From NCBI GenBank assembly GCA_945874665.1, contig CAMCHJ010000017.1:1-41690 (forward strand): a DNA stretch of 41,690 nt. Direction: 5' to 3'. Positions within the stretch are counted from its first letter, which is position 1, and each line of letters opens with the position of its first letter. Origin of the DNA: Chitinophaga pinensis (GTDB lineage Bacteria; Bacteroidota; Bacteroidia; UBA7662). The notes below the pieces were generated by a model that had not been told where the DNA came from, did no database searches, and was given only the letters and a program-made list of their open reading frames with translations. Below are positions 9,108-19,079 of the stretch, one piece after another. The position numbers and the translations under genes were made by a program.

Positions 9108-10995
9108 CTTTCAACACCTTAAATTGGGTGCGCCGGTTGGTACCACGTCCCGCTTCTGTTTGATTTTCGGCAATTGGCTGTGCATCGCCATACCCTTTAT
9201 ATTGCAGCTGTTTGGGGTCGGTTCCAAAGCGAATCAGTACCTCATAAACCATTTTAGCCCGCTGTTGCGACAAATCAAGGTTGTATTTCGAGGCGCCCAC
9301 ATTGTCGGTATGGCCTTGTATTTCGATTACAACGGCAGGATTAAGCGACAAGAATTCCTGTAGTTTACGCAGCTCTATCAGCGACTTTTCTTCAAGCGTG
9401 AAAGAGTTGACGGCATAAAATATATTCTTTAAAATTACTTCGCTACCTGTTTGGATGGGTTGTAATTCAATTTTATAGACTTCTGAAGTGGACCGATCTG
9501 CCGTCAAACTAAAATTTTCACTAAAAAAGAGGTAATCTGCTCTGCTTACATTAAAAGCAAATGATTTTCCAGTAGGCAAACTCACTAAAAAGGCACCGTC
9601 GCGCTTAAATGTCTCTGTTTTGAAAACCACTTGTCCATTTTCCAAATCAACTACTTCTACGTTACTGTTAAGCGGCCTTTTACTTTGGATATCGATCACC
9701 TTTCCTTTTACGTAAATGGCTTTAGCTGGCCGCAGCTCGTCTGGCATTTCAAAGAAATAAATATCATTCCCTCCACGGGTATCGCCTGATTCGGAGCTAA
9801 AAAGGGCAAGATTGCCAGCCATATTTACAAACAAACTGCTCTCGTCTTTTTCGGTATTGATAGGATAGCCCAGGTTGCGGGCGGGACCAAATTCGCCGTC
9901 GTGCATGCGACGGCTTAAATAAATGTCCAATTTACCCATACCAGCCATGCCTTCACTTGCAAAATAGAGTGTTTGATCGTCGTAGTGAATAAAGGGAGAG
10001 ATTTCGTCTTTGGCTGAATTCAGGTACGGCCCCATGTTTTCAGGTAATCCCCATTCGCCACTTGCCAAACGTGTGCTCATCCAAATATCGCTGCCACCGA
10101 AGCCGCCCGGTCTATTGCTTACAAAATACAACGTTTGGCCATCGTAACTCAACGATGGCTGTGTTTCCCAGTGTTTGGTGTTGATTTGATCGCCGAGGTT
10201 CACAGGTACCGACCAGCCTTCAGACGTGAGCTGGCTCATGTAGAGGTCGCAACCACCCCGACTGTCGTTGCGGTAGCAGGCCGTAAAAATAATGGTTTTG
10301 CCGTCTGCCGTTAAACAGTGAGCGCCCTCATTCAAGGTGGTTTTAAGGGGTGGAGGAAGGGCTTGTGCCTTCGCCCAGCTACCATCGGCTAATTTGCTGC
10401 TGATGTAAAAATCTTCTCCAGCCTCGTCTTTTCGGGTGTAAATGATGGTCTCGTCATCCGCAGTTAACGCAGGTAAATATTCGTCATGCACACTGTTAAT
10501 GCTGTCGCCAAAGTTGATGGGAGTAAAGGGCACCGGCTGACTCAAGGCTTCTAATGCAAAAGTACACTGGTTTAAGTACAAGCCAGCATCTTGTTGCGTA
10601 GTGGCTGGCAATGGGTTAAAACGCATCACCTGCTCAAAATGGCTTTTACCTAGCTTATAGTCAGCCTCTAGCAAACACATTCTTCCTAATTGAAAATAGG
10701 GACGGTAGGAGAAATCAGGACTACGGCGAACCACAATTTCATAGGCTTCGCGTGCTTGTTGCGGCTTTTGCTGCTGGATGTAAAGATCGCCTAAAGTTAC
10801 ACCAGCACGTGCGTAATGGGGGTTTTTGGCAAAAACTCTGGTCAGTATTTTTTGCGCATCGTCGAAACGATTGTCGTTAATTAAATTGATGGCTGCCTTG
10901 TATTGCTTCTCAGCCCGCGCTGACACACGCTGCTGCGCTGACGTCTCTAAAGCTGTCAAAAATGTTAATATGGCTACTATTGCAAAAAGTCTCAT
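9100..10995 (-). CDS. PorE-like TPR / beta-propeller / OmpA C-terminal envelope protein
   Basis: This 631-residue secreted protein has four parts in order: a signal peptide (cleavage expected near LETSAQQ), TPR-like helices at about 25-145, a PD40/WD40-like beta-propeller at about 170-395 with repeated LYFVSNRPGG and LYFASEG blades, a carboxypeptidase-regulatory-like domain at about 410-500, and an OmpA C-terminal peptidoglycan-binding domain at about 520-631 (EIQGHTDNVGASKYN, then the Asp and Arg of NLDLSQQRAK). The same order is known for PorE, a peptidoglycan-binding component of the type IX secretion system, but many Bacteroidota proteins share it. It lacks a lipobox, unlike P. gingivalis PorE. 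It is the last gene of the lepA-folD-queE run (8 bp after queE). Confidence 0.85.
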   Translation of the reverse strand: MRLFAIVAILTFLTALETSAQQRVSARAEKQYKAAINLINDNRFDDAQKILTRVFAKNPHYARAGVTLGDLYIQQQKPQQAREAYEIVVRRSPDFSYRPYFQLGRMCLLEADYKLGKSHFEQVMRFNPLPATTQQDAGLYLNQCTFALEALSQPVPFTPINFGDSINSVHDEYLPALTADDETIIYTRKDEAGEDFYISSKLADGSWAKAQALPPPLKTTLNEGAHCLTADGKTIIFTACYRNDSRGGCDLYMSQLTSEGWSVPVNLGDQINTKHWETQPSLSYDGQTLYFVSNRPGGFGGSDIWMSTRLASGEWGLPENMGPYLNSAKDEISPFIHYDDQTLYFASEGMAGMGKLDIYLSRRMHDGEFGPARNLGYPINTEKDESSLFVNMAGNLALFSSESGDTRGGNDIYFFEMPDELRPAKAIYVKGKVIDIQSKRPLNSNVEVVDLENGQVVFKTETFKRDGAFLVSLPTGKSFAFNVSRADYLFFSENFSLTADRSTSEVYKIELQPIQTGSEVILKNIFYAVNSFTLEEKSLIELRKLQEFLSLNPAVVIEIQGHTDNVGASKYNLDLSQQRAKMVYEVLIRFGTDPKQLQYKGYGDAQPIAENQTEAGRGTNRRTQFKVLKVK

Positions 10996-11003
10996 TAAGA
11001 TAC

Positions 11004-11609
11004 TTAAGGTATATGCATGTACTTATGTGTTTGCAAAGAGATTTGCCAATCTGGATTTGCCTTCACATATTCAATGATGAGTGGAAGCATTTCGTGCTCC
11101 TTGCTCCATTCGGGTTGAAGATACTGCTTAGCAGCTTTATTTAAGCTTTTTTGATGTGTTTTGGCCCAATCCAAATCGCTTTTGTGATACACAATCACCT
11201 TTAATTCGTGTGCAATGGCTAAATTCTCTGCCAATACTGACTTAAATTTTTTAGGAGAAACGCAAATCCAGTCAAAATCACCTTGCAAAGGATTTGTGCC
11301 GGCGGTTTCAATCCAAACCTGTAAACCCATCTTTTTTAAGGCAGCTGTTAAAGCCGTTAGGTCGTATAAACTTGGTTCTCCACCGGTAATCACCACATTT
11401 GGTGCACCACTGGCCTTTATTTCTTCACAAATCTCAGCAACCGTGCGCTGCGGATGTGCTCCGGCTGGCCAGGATTCTTTTACATCGCACCAAACACAAC
11501 CAACGTCACAACCTCCTAAACGAATAAAAAAAGCTGCTTTGCCTTGGTTATGGCCTTCACCTTGTATGGTGTAAAAGGACTCCATCACAGGCAATGTCAT
11601 CTCAGCCAT
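11004..11609 (-). CDS. queE: 7-carboxy-7-deazaguanine synthase QueE
   Basis: QueE is a radical SAM enzyme that converts 6-carboxy-tetrahydropterin to 7-carboxy-7-deazaguanine in queuosine biosynthesis. The 201 residues start with [20 protein letters not shown] and carry a CxxxCxxC iron-sulfur motif at C34, C38 and C41 (CDVGCVWC), the canonical radical SAM spacing that binds the 4Fe-4S cluster and [16 protein letters not shown] (about 72-84) is the glycine-rich SAM-binding segment, and [10 protein letters not shown] follows. The start overlaps the end of folD by 8 bp, so translation is probably coupled. The other queuosine genes are not in the window. Confidence 0.93.
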   Translation of the reverse strand: MAEMTLPVMESFYTIQGEGHNQGKAAFFIRLGGCDVGCVWCDVKESWPAGAHPQRTVAEICEEIKASGAPNVVITGGEPSLYDLTALTAALKKMGLQVWIETAGTNPLQGDFDWICVSPKKFKSVLAENLAIAHELKVIVYHKSDLDWAKTHQKSLNKAAKQYLQPEWSKEHEMLPLIIEYVKANPDWQISLQTHKYMHIP

Positions 11610-12486
11610 AAAAGTCCTTTTTGGCCGCGTGCAACGTGTTTTTAAGCAACATGGCGATGGTCATCGGGCCAACACCACCCGGTACCGGCGTAATGTAACT
11701 GCATTTGGGTGCTACTTCGTCATACGCCACATCGCCAGCAAGCCTAAAGCCTGATTTGCGGGAGGCATCCATTACGCGCGTAGTTCCCACGTCGATCACC
11801 ACGGCTCCTGGCTTTACCATATCGGCACGCACAAACTCAGGTTTACCTAAGGCTGCCACAATGATATCGGCTTGTAATAGATAGTCTTTGAGGTTAGCGG
11901 TACGGCTGTGGCAAAGGGTTACCGTGCAATTACCAGGCTTTGCCTGCCGTGCTAACAAAATGCTTATTGGAGAACCTACAATATGACTTCTGCCCAGCAC
12001 CACACAATGTTTACCTTCGGTTTCGATTTGATAGCGCTTTAATAATTCAATGATTCCATGTGGTGTAGCTGGTAAATAGCATGGCAAGTTCAATACCATC
12101 CGACCAATGTTTACCGCATGAAAGCCGTCTACATCCTTTTTGGGATCGATCGCCTCGTTGATGCGTTCGGCATTGATATGCTTCGGTAGGGGTAGCTGCA
12201 CTATAAACCCATCAATTTCGACATCGGCATTTAACTGCTGTACAGTTTCGAGTAAAGCGGCTTCCGACAAATTTTCATCAAATCGCAGGAGGGTAGAACT
12301 AAAGCCAGCATCTTCGCAAGCCTTAATTTTATTGGCTACATAGGTTTCGCTTCCGCCATCTGTGCCAACTAAAACGGCCGCTAAATGAGGTTTACGTGCA
12401 CCATTCGAAGTTAGTTGTGCCACTTCTGCGGCAATTTCAGCCCTAATGGTGGCCGCTGTAGCTTTACCGTCGATGATTTGATACAT
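11602..12486 (-). CDS. folD: Bifunctional methylenetetrahydrofolate dehydrogenase/cyclohydrolase FolD
   Basis: FolD interconverts 5,10-methylene-, 5,10-methenyl- and 10-formyl-tetrahydrofolate in one-carbon metabolism. The 294 residues show the family blocks: [29 protein letters not shown] with the catalytic Tyr and Lys, [53 protein letters not shown] (Rossmann region) and the C-terminal [21 protein letters not shown]. It follows lepA by 1 bp on the same strand and overlaps queE, so these are very likely co-transcribed. Confidence 0.96.
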   Translation of the reverse strand: MYQIIDGKATAATIRAEIAAEVAQLTSNGARKPHLAAVLVGTDGGSETYVANKIKACEDAGFSSTLLRFDENLSEAALLETVQQLNADVEIDGFIVQLPLPKHINAERINEAIDPKKDVDGFHAVNIGRMVLNLPCYLPATPHGIIELLKRYQIETEGKHCVVLGRSHIVGSPISILLARQAKPGNCTVTLCHSRTANLKDYLLQADIIVAALGKPEFVRADMVKPGAVVIDVGTTRVMDASRKSGFRLAGDVAYDEVAPKCSYITPVPGGVGPMTIAMLLKNTLHAAKKDFYG

Positions 12487-12487
12487 G

Positions 12488-14275
<1,788 letters not shown>

Positions 14276-14282
14276 CGAAACG

Positions 14283-14290
14283 CAAAGTTA
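14283..14290 (-). promoter_or_regulatory. Candidate -7 element for lepA operon
   Basis: The minus strand reads TAACTTTG, a full match to TAnnTTTG, ending 7 bases before the lepA ATG. Transcription starting a few bases past the element would leave an almost leaderless message. No clear -33 element was seen. Confidence 0.45.
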
Positions 14291-14358
14291 GCTTGAAAAA
14301 TGGGATTAAAGTTTACTTAAACTAGCTATTCAACCATTATTTTCTAAATCAGTTTCGT

Positions 14359-14366
14359 TACATTTG
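14359..14366 (+). promoter_or_regulatory. Candidate -7 element for the first T9SS cargo gene
   Basis: TACATTTG matches TAnnTTTG and lies 22 bp before the GTG start at 14389. I see no convincing TTTG-type -33 element at the expected distance. Confidence 0.4.
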
Positions 14367-14388
14367 GTTTTTATAATAGTAATCGAAA

Positions 14389-16287
14389 GTGAAAAAAGTA
14401 TCTATACTCCTGCTGCTTGTGTTCTTCAGTTTTTGGAACAATTCGAAAGCGCAACAATATACAATTACGCCAATTACTTTCGCCCCAGCACCTAACGTGG
14501 GCATCTCACTTGTTGGTGGATTTGGTAGCGCAGATGATGGCGTTTCACAAGCCATTCAGATTGGTTTTGATTTTTGCTTTTATGGTTTAACCTATTCAGA
14601 AGTTTATATAGGCACCAATGGATGGGTATCGTTTAGTGCTGGCCAACCAGCAACGTTTACTTCGGCGCCCATACCGAGCCCAGCCCCGAATTTCCCTAAG
14701 AACTGCATCATGGCACCGTGGCAAGATTGGTGGTCTAATCTCAATGGTAGCGGAAATATCGTGTACCAAACGCTTGGAACCGCACCATTTCGCAGATTTG
14801 TTGTATCGTTTGTTTCGCTTCCAATGTTTAGTTGTACAAATGAATTGGGTACTTTTCAAATAATTCTCAACGAATGTAGCAATACCATTGAAGTACACAT
14901 CGCCAATAAACCGCCCTGTTTGAGCTGGGCTGGAGGTACTGCTGTTTTAGGTTTGCACAATGCCACGGGTACGGCAGCTCATACTGTTACCGGCAGAAAT
15001 TCTACGCAGTGGGTTGTATTACCAACCGCCCCTGAGGGTTGGCTTTTTGTTCCTGATGGATCATGTGCAGGTAACGCCTTCGGTGGTTTTGCTTCTATTG
15101 ATACTACTTCAAAATGGCCAATAGTGGAAGCTTCTTGCTATACTACTACCATCGGTTTGAAGGTTGCAAAAGGAGAGCTGTTGTGTAATACCATCGACCC
15201 CAATGGGTCAGAAATACGCTTGTACACACCACAAGGCACCTTGCTTCAAACCCGAACTGTTGCATATAATTGTATAAACGGTCGAACGGACAGTTTAACA
15301 GTGAATTTAGCCGAGCAGTTTTTATTCAACGGCGATCATTATTTGGTAGTCCGAAATGGCATAGACGGCGATGGTATCATGGGTGAATGTGGCACAGGCG
15401 CCTATGCCTTTGATACCATTATTGTACGACTGAGTGACTGTTATATCTACGATGAGCAAGTAGACATGTTAAATGTGTCGGTCAACAAAGACAACGGCTC
15501 CTCAACGCTCACTTGGAACAAGCCACCCAATTTTAATCCTGTTTTTTTTGATGCCTATCGTGTTTATGTGAAGGATTCGCTGAATAGCACAAGTCCCAAT
15601 CGTTGGAGAGAATTCGTATTGATTGCCAACATTGATGATACCACGTTGGTTACAAGTGAGGCCATCCCCACAACCGAAACCAAGGATTTTAAAGCGGTTT
15701 TGCGTTTAAAGTTTTATGGTGATTTAAAGGGTGAGGGGGATTCTGTGAATAATATATGGCTCCGTCCAGCTAACGAGCAACTCGAAAATGGAATGAGGGG
15801 AACGGCAAATGTTATTTGGTCGGCGTACAAAGGCTGGCCTAATGCCAGTTATGAAGTGTATTTAGCAGCTTGGGGGGATACAGGTATTGGTACACTTCTC
15901 GGCAGCACTACAGATACGTCTTTTAACTTTCAAAAGCCCGATGAAGTTGGAAAGTACAGGATTCAACTTTATACGCAGCACCCTACCGAGCCGAGACTTG
16001 CCTTCAGTAATTATGTTCCCTTTGAAATTTTATTACGGGAAGTAACCGTGCCCAATGTAATTACTCCAAACGGAGATGGTGCTAACGACTTTTTTTTGGT
16101 GGAAGGCATAGAGTTTTTTCCTGTAAATACAGTGGAATTGTACAATAGGTGGGGCCAACGTGTGTTTAGTGCCCAAAACTATGCGAATCAATTTACGCCA
16201 ACCAATTTAGAAGCTGGTACCTATATATACAAGGTTATACTACCAGAAAAACCACTTGTTCAGGGCGCTCTCAAAATCATCAAGTGA
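14389..16287 (+). CDS. Secreted protein with T9SS type B C-terminal sorting domain (paralog 1)
   Basis: This 632-residue protein has a signal peptide (KKVSILLLLVFFSFW, cleavage near SKAQQ) and a C-terminal gliding-motility-associated type B sorting domain: VPNVITPNGDGANDFF, ELYNRWGQRVF, and GTYIYKV near the end. This domain directs export by the type IX secretion system, so the protein is probably surface-exposed or released. Residues about 25-235 form a beta-rich N-terminal module (GFDFCFYG, VYIGTNGWVSF), as in some adhesion proteins. Residues about 246-632 are clearly homologous to the second cargo protein at 16857. The start is GTG at 14389, directly before the lysines of the signal peptide. 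Its stop overlaps the next gene's GTG start. The ligand is unknown. Confidence 0.9.
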   Translation: MKKVSILLLLVFFSFWNNSKAQQYTITPITFAPAPNVGISLVGGFGSADDGVSQAIQIGFDFCFYGLTYSEVYIGTNGWVSFSAGQPATFTSAPIPSPAPNFPKNCIMAPWQDWWSNLNGSGNIVYQTLGTAPFRRFVVSFVSLPMFSCTNELGTFQIILNECSNTIEVHIANKPPCLSWAGGTAVLGLHNATGTAAHTVTGRNSTQWVVLPTAPEGWLFVPDGSCAGNAFGGFASIDTTSKWPIVEASCYTTTIGLKVAKGELLCNTIDPNGSEIRLYTPQGTLLQTRTVAYNCINGRTDSLTVNLAEQFLFNGDHYLVVRNGIDGDGIMGECGTGAYAFDTIIVRLSDCYIYDEQVDMLNVSVNKDNGSSTLTWNKPPNFNPVFFDAYRVYVKDSLNSTSPNRWREFVLIANIDDTTLVTSEAIPTTETKDFKAVLRLKFYGDLKGEGDSVNNIWLRPANEQLENGMRGTANVIWSAYKGWPNASYEVYLAAWGDTGIGTLLGSTTDTSFNFQKPDEVGKYRIQLYTQHPTEPRLAFSNYVPFEILLREVTVPNVITPNGDGANDFFLVEGIEFFPVNTVELYNRWGQRVFSAQNYANQFTPTNLEAGTYIYKVILPEKPLVQGALKIIK

Positions 16288-16763
16288 GCGACTTAGATCA
16301 TGGTCATTTTTTGTCACAAGCAGTTTCGCTCTCTGCTAGTTGCTTGGACGAGGGCAAAGGGGGACCATTTGGTGCTATTATCGTCAAAAACGGAGAAATC
16401 ATTGCCTCAGGTGTAAACGAAGTACTTGCAAAACACGACCCCACAGCCCATGCCGAAATACAAGCGATACGCGCCGCAAGTGTAGCGCTTCACAATTATG
16501 ATTTGTCAGGCTGCGTCCTTTATACAAGTTGTGAACCTTGTCCAATGTGTTTAGCAGCCATTTATTGGGCCAGAATTGATGCCATCTATTTTGCAAACGG
16601 AAAAGCAGACGCCGCAGCAATTGGTTTCGATGATGCTATTTTTTATGAAGAGCTCTTGAAAAGCAAGGAGCATCGAAAAATCCCATCTTTTCAGCTCAAC
16701 CAAGCGGAAGCACTAAAAGTGTTTGAGGCTTGGTCTATCTCGGATAAAAAGCGGCTCTATTAG
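16284..16763 (+). CDS. guaD: Guanine deaminase, cytidine deaminase-like fold (GuaD type)
   Basis: This 159-residue zinc hydrolase most resembles B. subtilis GuaD, which deaminates guanine to xanthine in purine salvage or nitrogen use. Landmarks are GGPFGAIIVKNGEIIASG, zinc ligand H56 and catalytic E58 in HAEIQAI, and TSCEPCPMC with C86 and C89 completing the zinc site. The C-terminal GFDDAIFYEEL segment is characteristic of GuaD rather than the tRNA deaminase TadA. The start is a GTG at 16284 sharing four bases (GTGA) with the preceding stop, implying translational coupling to a secreted T9SS cargo gene, which is an odd partner. A TadA-like nucleoside deaminase is the main alternative. Confidence 0.85.
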   Translation: MSDLDHGHFLSQAVSLSASCLDEGKGGPFGAIIVKNGEIIASGVNEVLAKHDPTAHAEIQAIRAASVALHNYDLSGCVLYTSCEPCPMCLAAIYWARIDAIYFANGKADAAAIGFDDAIFYEELLKSKEHRKIPSFQLNQAEALKVFEAWSISDKKRLY

Positions 16764-16856
16764 TTTAATCCATCTTTAATACCTTTTGAGTATATTTAAT
16801 TTCGCTTTAATAGCACAATGTCTAAATTAGAGCACTCGAAATAAATTTCAACATTT

Positions 16857-18941
16857 ATGAAAAAGCTGTACGCACTAATCATTGCACTCTTGATGATGGC
16901 GCCTTCGTTAAAAGCATCTCACGTTGCTGGAGGCAATATCACTTATCGCAACATAGGTCCAAACCAATACATATTAACTTTAACGCTGTACAGAGATTGT
17001 AATAGTTTTTTGCAAGGCCCATTTAGTCCCTTGAATAACCAAACGATTTTTGTTAGAAATAACTGCGGAGGAGCACCCTTTGCGGTTTCGCTAGCGCCTG
17101 TTCCAGGCACAGGTGTAGAAGTACCTACACCTTGCGTGGATGACCCAAGTACTTGTCAAGGTGGTACGCGTTATGGTATCCAACGTTTTGATTGGGAGGG
17201 CACGGTAACTTTACCAACTTCTACCACAACAGCGTGTAATGAATTTTACTTTACCTGGGGAGTTAGTGCGAATGCGGGTTTTTGCTGTAGAAACACCAAC
17301 CAAACCATTGGTCAAGTTACTTTCTTCATCGATTCTTATTTGAATAACAACCTAACCCCAGGCAATAACTCAGCTCGTTTGGCCACCTTTGAGGTTCCTG
17401 CCTATTGTATAGCTGAACCAGTTACCGTAAAATTTGACGTTTCAGAAATTGATGGTGATTCTGTTGTATATTCTTTGGTAGCAGCCTCTACTGGTTGGAA
17501 CATTGCGGCGAACTATCTGGCTGGCAGAACCCCTGCTGTTCCTGCCGCAGTTTTGAATAATACGATTTCCATTAATCCGAACAATGGTAACCTATCCTTT
17601 TTTAGTACAACCCCACAAATTGCCGTTTTTTGCTTGAAGGTAGATGAATATAGAAATGGGGTGTTGATAGGTTACATAAAAGTAGATGTTCAAGTCATAT
17701 TAGGTACAGGGCGTTTCTGCGATAATGTAGTTCCAACCTATGCCCAAGATACAGTTGCTTTGCAATGTGGAACGCCAACAGATTTAGACTTCACTGTTAA
17801 TTTGGCTTCTCGCGTTCAATGCAACACCATCTCGCCAGATGCCTCAGAATTCCGGCTTTATAATCCAAATGGCCAGCTAATGCAATTGCAAAGCGCTGCA
17901 CCAGGTATTTGTGATGCGCAAGACCGTACAACTGTAATTGATTTAAGGATGGTAAATCCACTGGATGAAAATGGATATTATTATCTCGTGTCACGAAACG
18001 GTACAGATGGCAATACCTTCGGTAACCAATGTCAAAAATTCCTAGAGGTATTCGATACCTTGGTGATTGTAGTTAACAACTGCCCCGAATATAAACGCCC
18101 AATGGAAATTGTGAATGTTTCGGTAGATACCATTAATCCTAACGCGTTGATTGTGCAATGGGCGGAGCCTGATACGTTGAATTATAATTGGTTCTTGGCC
18201 TACAATTTATTCCGAGCGGCGCCTGGAGAGAATATCCTTTCCCTGGATCAGCGTTTTCACCAAGAATCTGATCCGATGTTGAGAATATTCCGTGATGTGT
18301 ATAGCCCAACTTTACCAAAGGATGCACCTATCAGCTTCAACATGAATTTGATCCTTATTAATGGAAAACAAAATCCTAGATCAAATATCGTCACGAGCAT
18401 GCGCTTAGCCAATGAACCAGCATCCGTGCCAGATGATGAAACTGTTACGATCAATTGGACGCCTTATAATGGTTGGTCAAACCCCGATTATTTTGTTCAA
18501 GAATTCGATGGTAATAATGTTCAAAATGGCTGGCAAATTATTGCTGGTCCTTTAACTGATACCGTGTATATTCGCGAGAAGCCAAAGCCAAAAGGTCAAT
18601 ACCAACTGCGCGTTCTTACAAGAAATCCAGCAGCACCACTTGAGTCGTTTTCAAATCCAATCGAATTTGAAGTTCCAGGACGCGAAGTAGGGATTCCAAA
18701 CGTAATTACACCAAATGGTGATGGCGCCAACGATGTTTTCTTTATCGAAAACCTAGAATACTATCCTGGCTCACGCCTATTTATTTTCAATCGCTGGGGT
18801 CAGGAGTTGTATAGTTCAATGGACTATCGCAATGATTGGGGCGGCGGTAATCTCAGTGCAGGTAATTATTACTATCACTTGTTTGTATACGATCAAACAA
18901 ATGAAACACAATATCAAGGCACTCTGAAAATCATAAAATAA
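16857..18941 (+). CDS. Secreted protein with T9SS type B C-terminal sorting domain (paralog 2)
   Basis: The 694 residues begin with a signal peptide (KKLYALIIALLMMAPSLKA), then SHVAGGNITYRNIG followed by LTLTLYRDCNSF, an N-terminal module seen in many Bacteroidota gliding-motility-associated proteins. Residues about 298-694 match the first cargo protein, with shared segments such as CNTI..D.SE.RLY, YYLV.RNG.DG, FDT..V, and a fibronectin-like region (NWTPYNGWSNPDY versus WSAYKGWPNASY). The C-terminus is a type B sorting domain: IPNVITPNGDGANDVFF, FNRWGQELY, and GNYYYHLF. It is therefore probably exported and surface-displayed. A strong hairpin terminator follows 20 bp after the stop. Confidence 0.9.
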   Translation: MKKLYALIIALLMMAPSLKASHVAGGNITYRNIGPNQYILTLTLYRDCNSFLQGPFSPLNNQTIFVRNNCGGAPFAVSLAPVPGTGVEVPTPCVDDPSTCQGGTRYGIQRFDWEGTVTLPTSTTTACNEFYFTWGVSANAGFCCRNTNQTIGQVTFFIDSYLNNNLTPGNNSARLATFEVPAYCIAEPVTVKFDVSEIDGDSVVYSLVAASTGWNIAANYLAGRTPAVPAAVLNNTISINPNNGNLSFFSTTPQIAVFCLKVDEYRNGVLIGYIKVDVQVILGTGRFCDNVVPTYAQDTVALQCGTPTDLDFTVNLASRVQCNTISPDASEFRLYNPNGQLMQLQSAAPGICDAQDRTTVIDLRMVNPLDENGYYYLVSRNGTDGNTFGNQCQKFLEVFDTLVIVVNNCPEYKRPMEIVNVSVDTINPNALIVQWAEPDTLNYNWFLAYNLFRAAPGENILSLDQRFHQESDPMLRIFRDVYSPTLPKDAPISFNMNLILINGKQNPRSNIVTSMRLANEPASVPDDETVTINWTPYNGWSNPDYFVQEFDGNNVQNGWQIIAGPLTDTVYIREKPKPKGQYQLRVLTRNPAAPLESFSNPIEFEVPGREVGIPNVITPNGDGANDVFFIENLEYYPGSRLFIFNRWGQELYSSMDYRNDWGGGNLSAGNYYYHLFVYDQTNETQYQGTLKIIK

Positions 18942-18960
18942 AAGTAGCAGCGCTAAACAA

Positions 18961-18999
18961 AAAGAGGCATATCATGCGATATGCCTCTTTTTTCTTTTT
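18961..18999 (+). terminator. Rho-independent terminator after the T9SS cargo genes
   Basis: A perfect 13 bp stem (18961-18973 with 18978-18990) closes a 4-base loop and runs into a T-rich tail (TTTCTTTTTT). A-rich sequence on the other side could let it act in both directions for the convergent regulator gene. Confidence 0.9.
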
Positions 19000-19079
19000 T
19001 ATGGGCCATAAGCCGGTTGACTGCCTCTCGAATTAACGCTTGAGGGGGTTAATTACAAAAGCTGATTTAAATTGCCATT

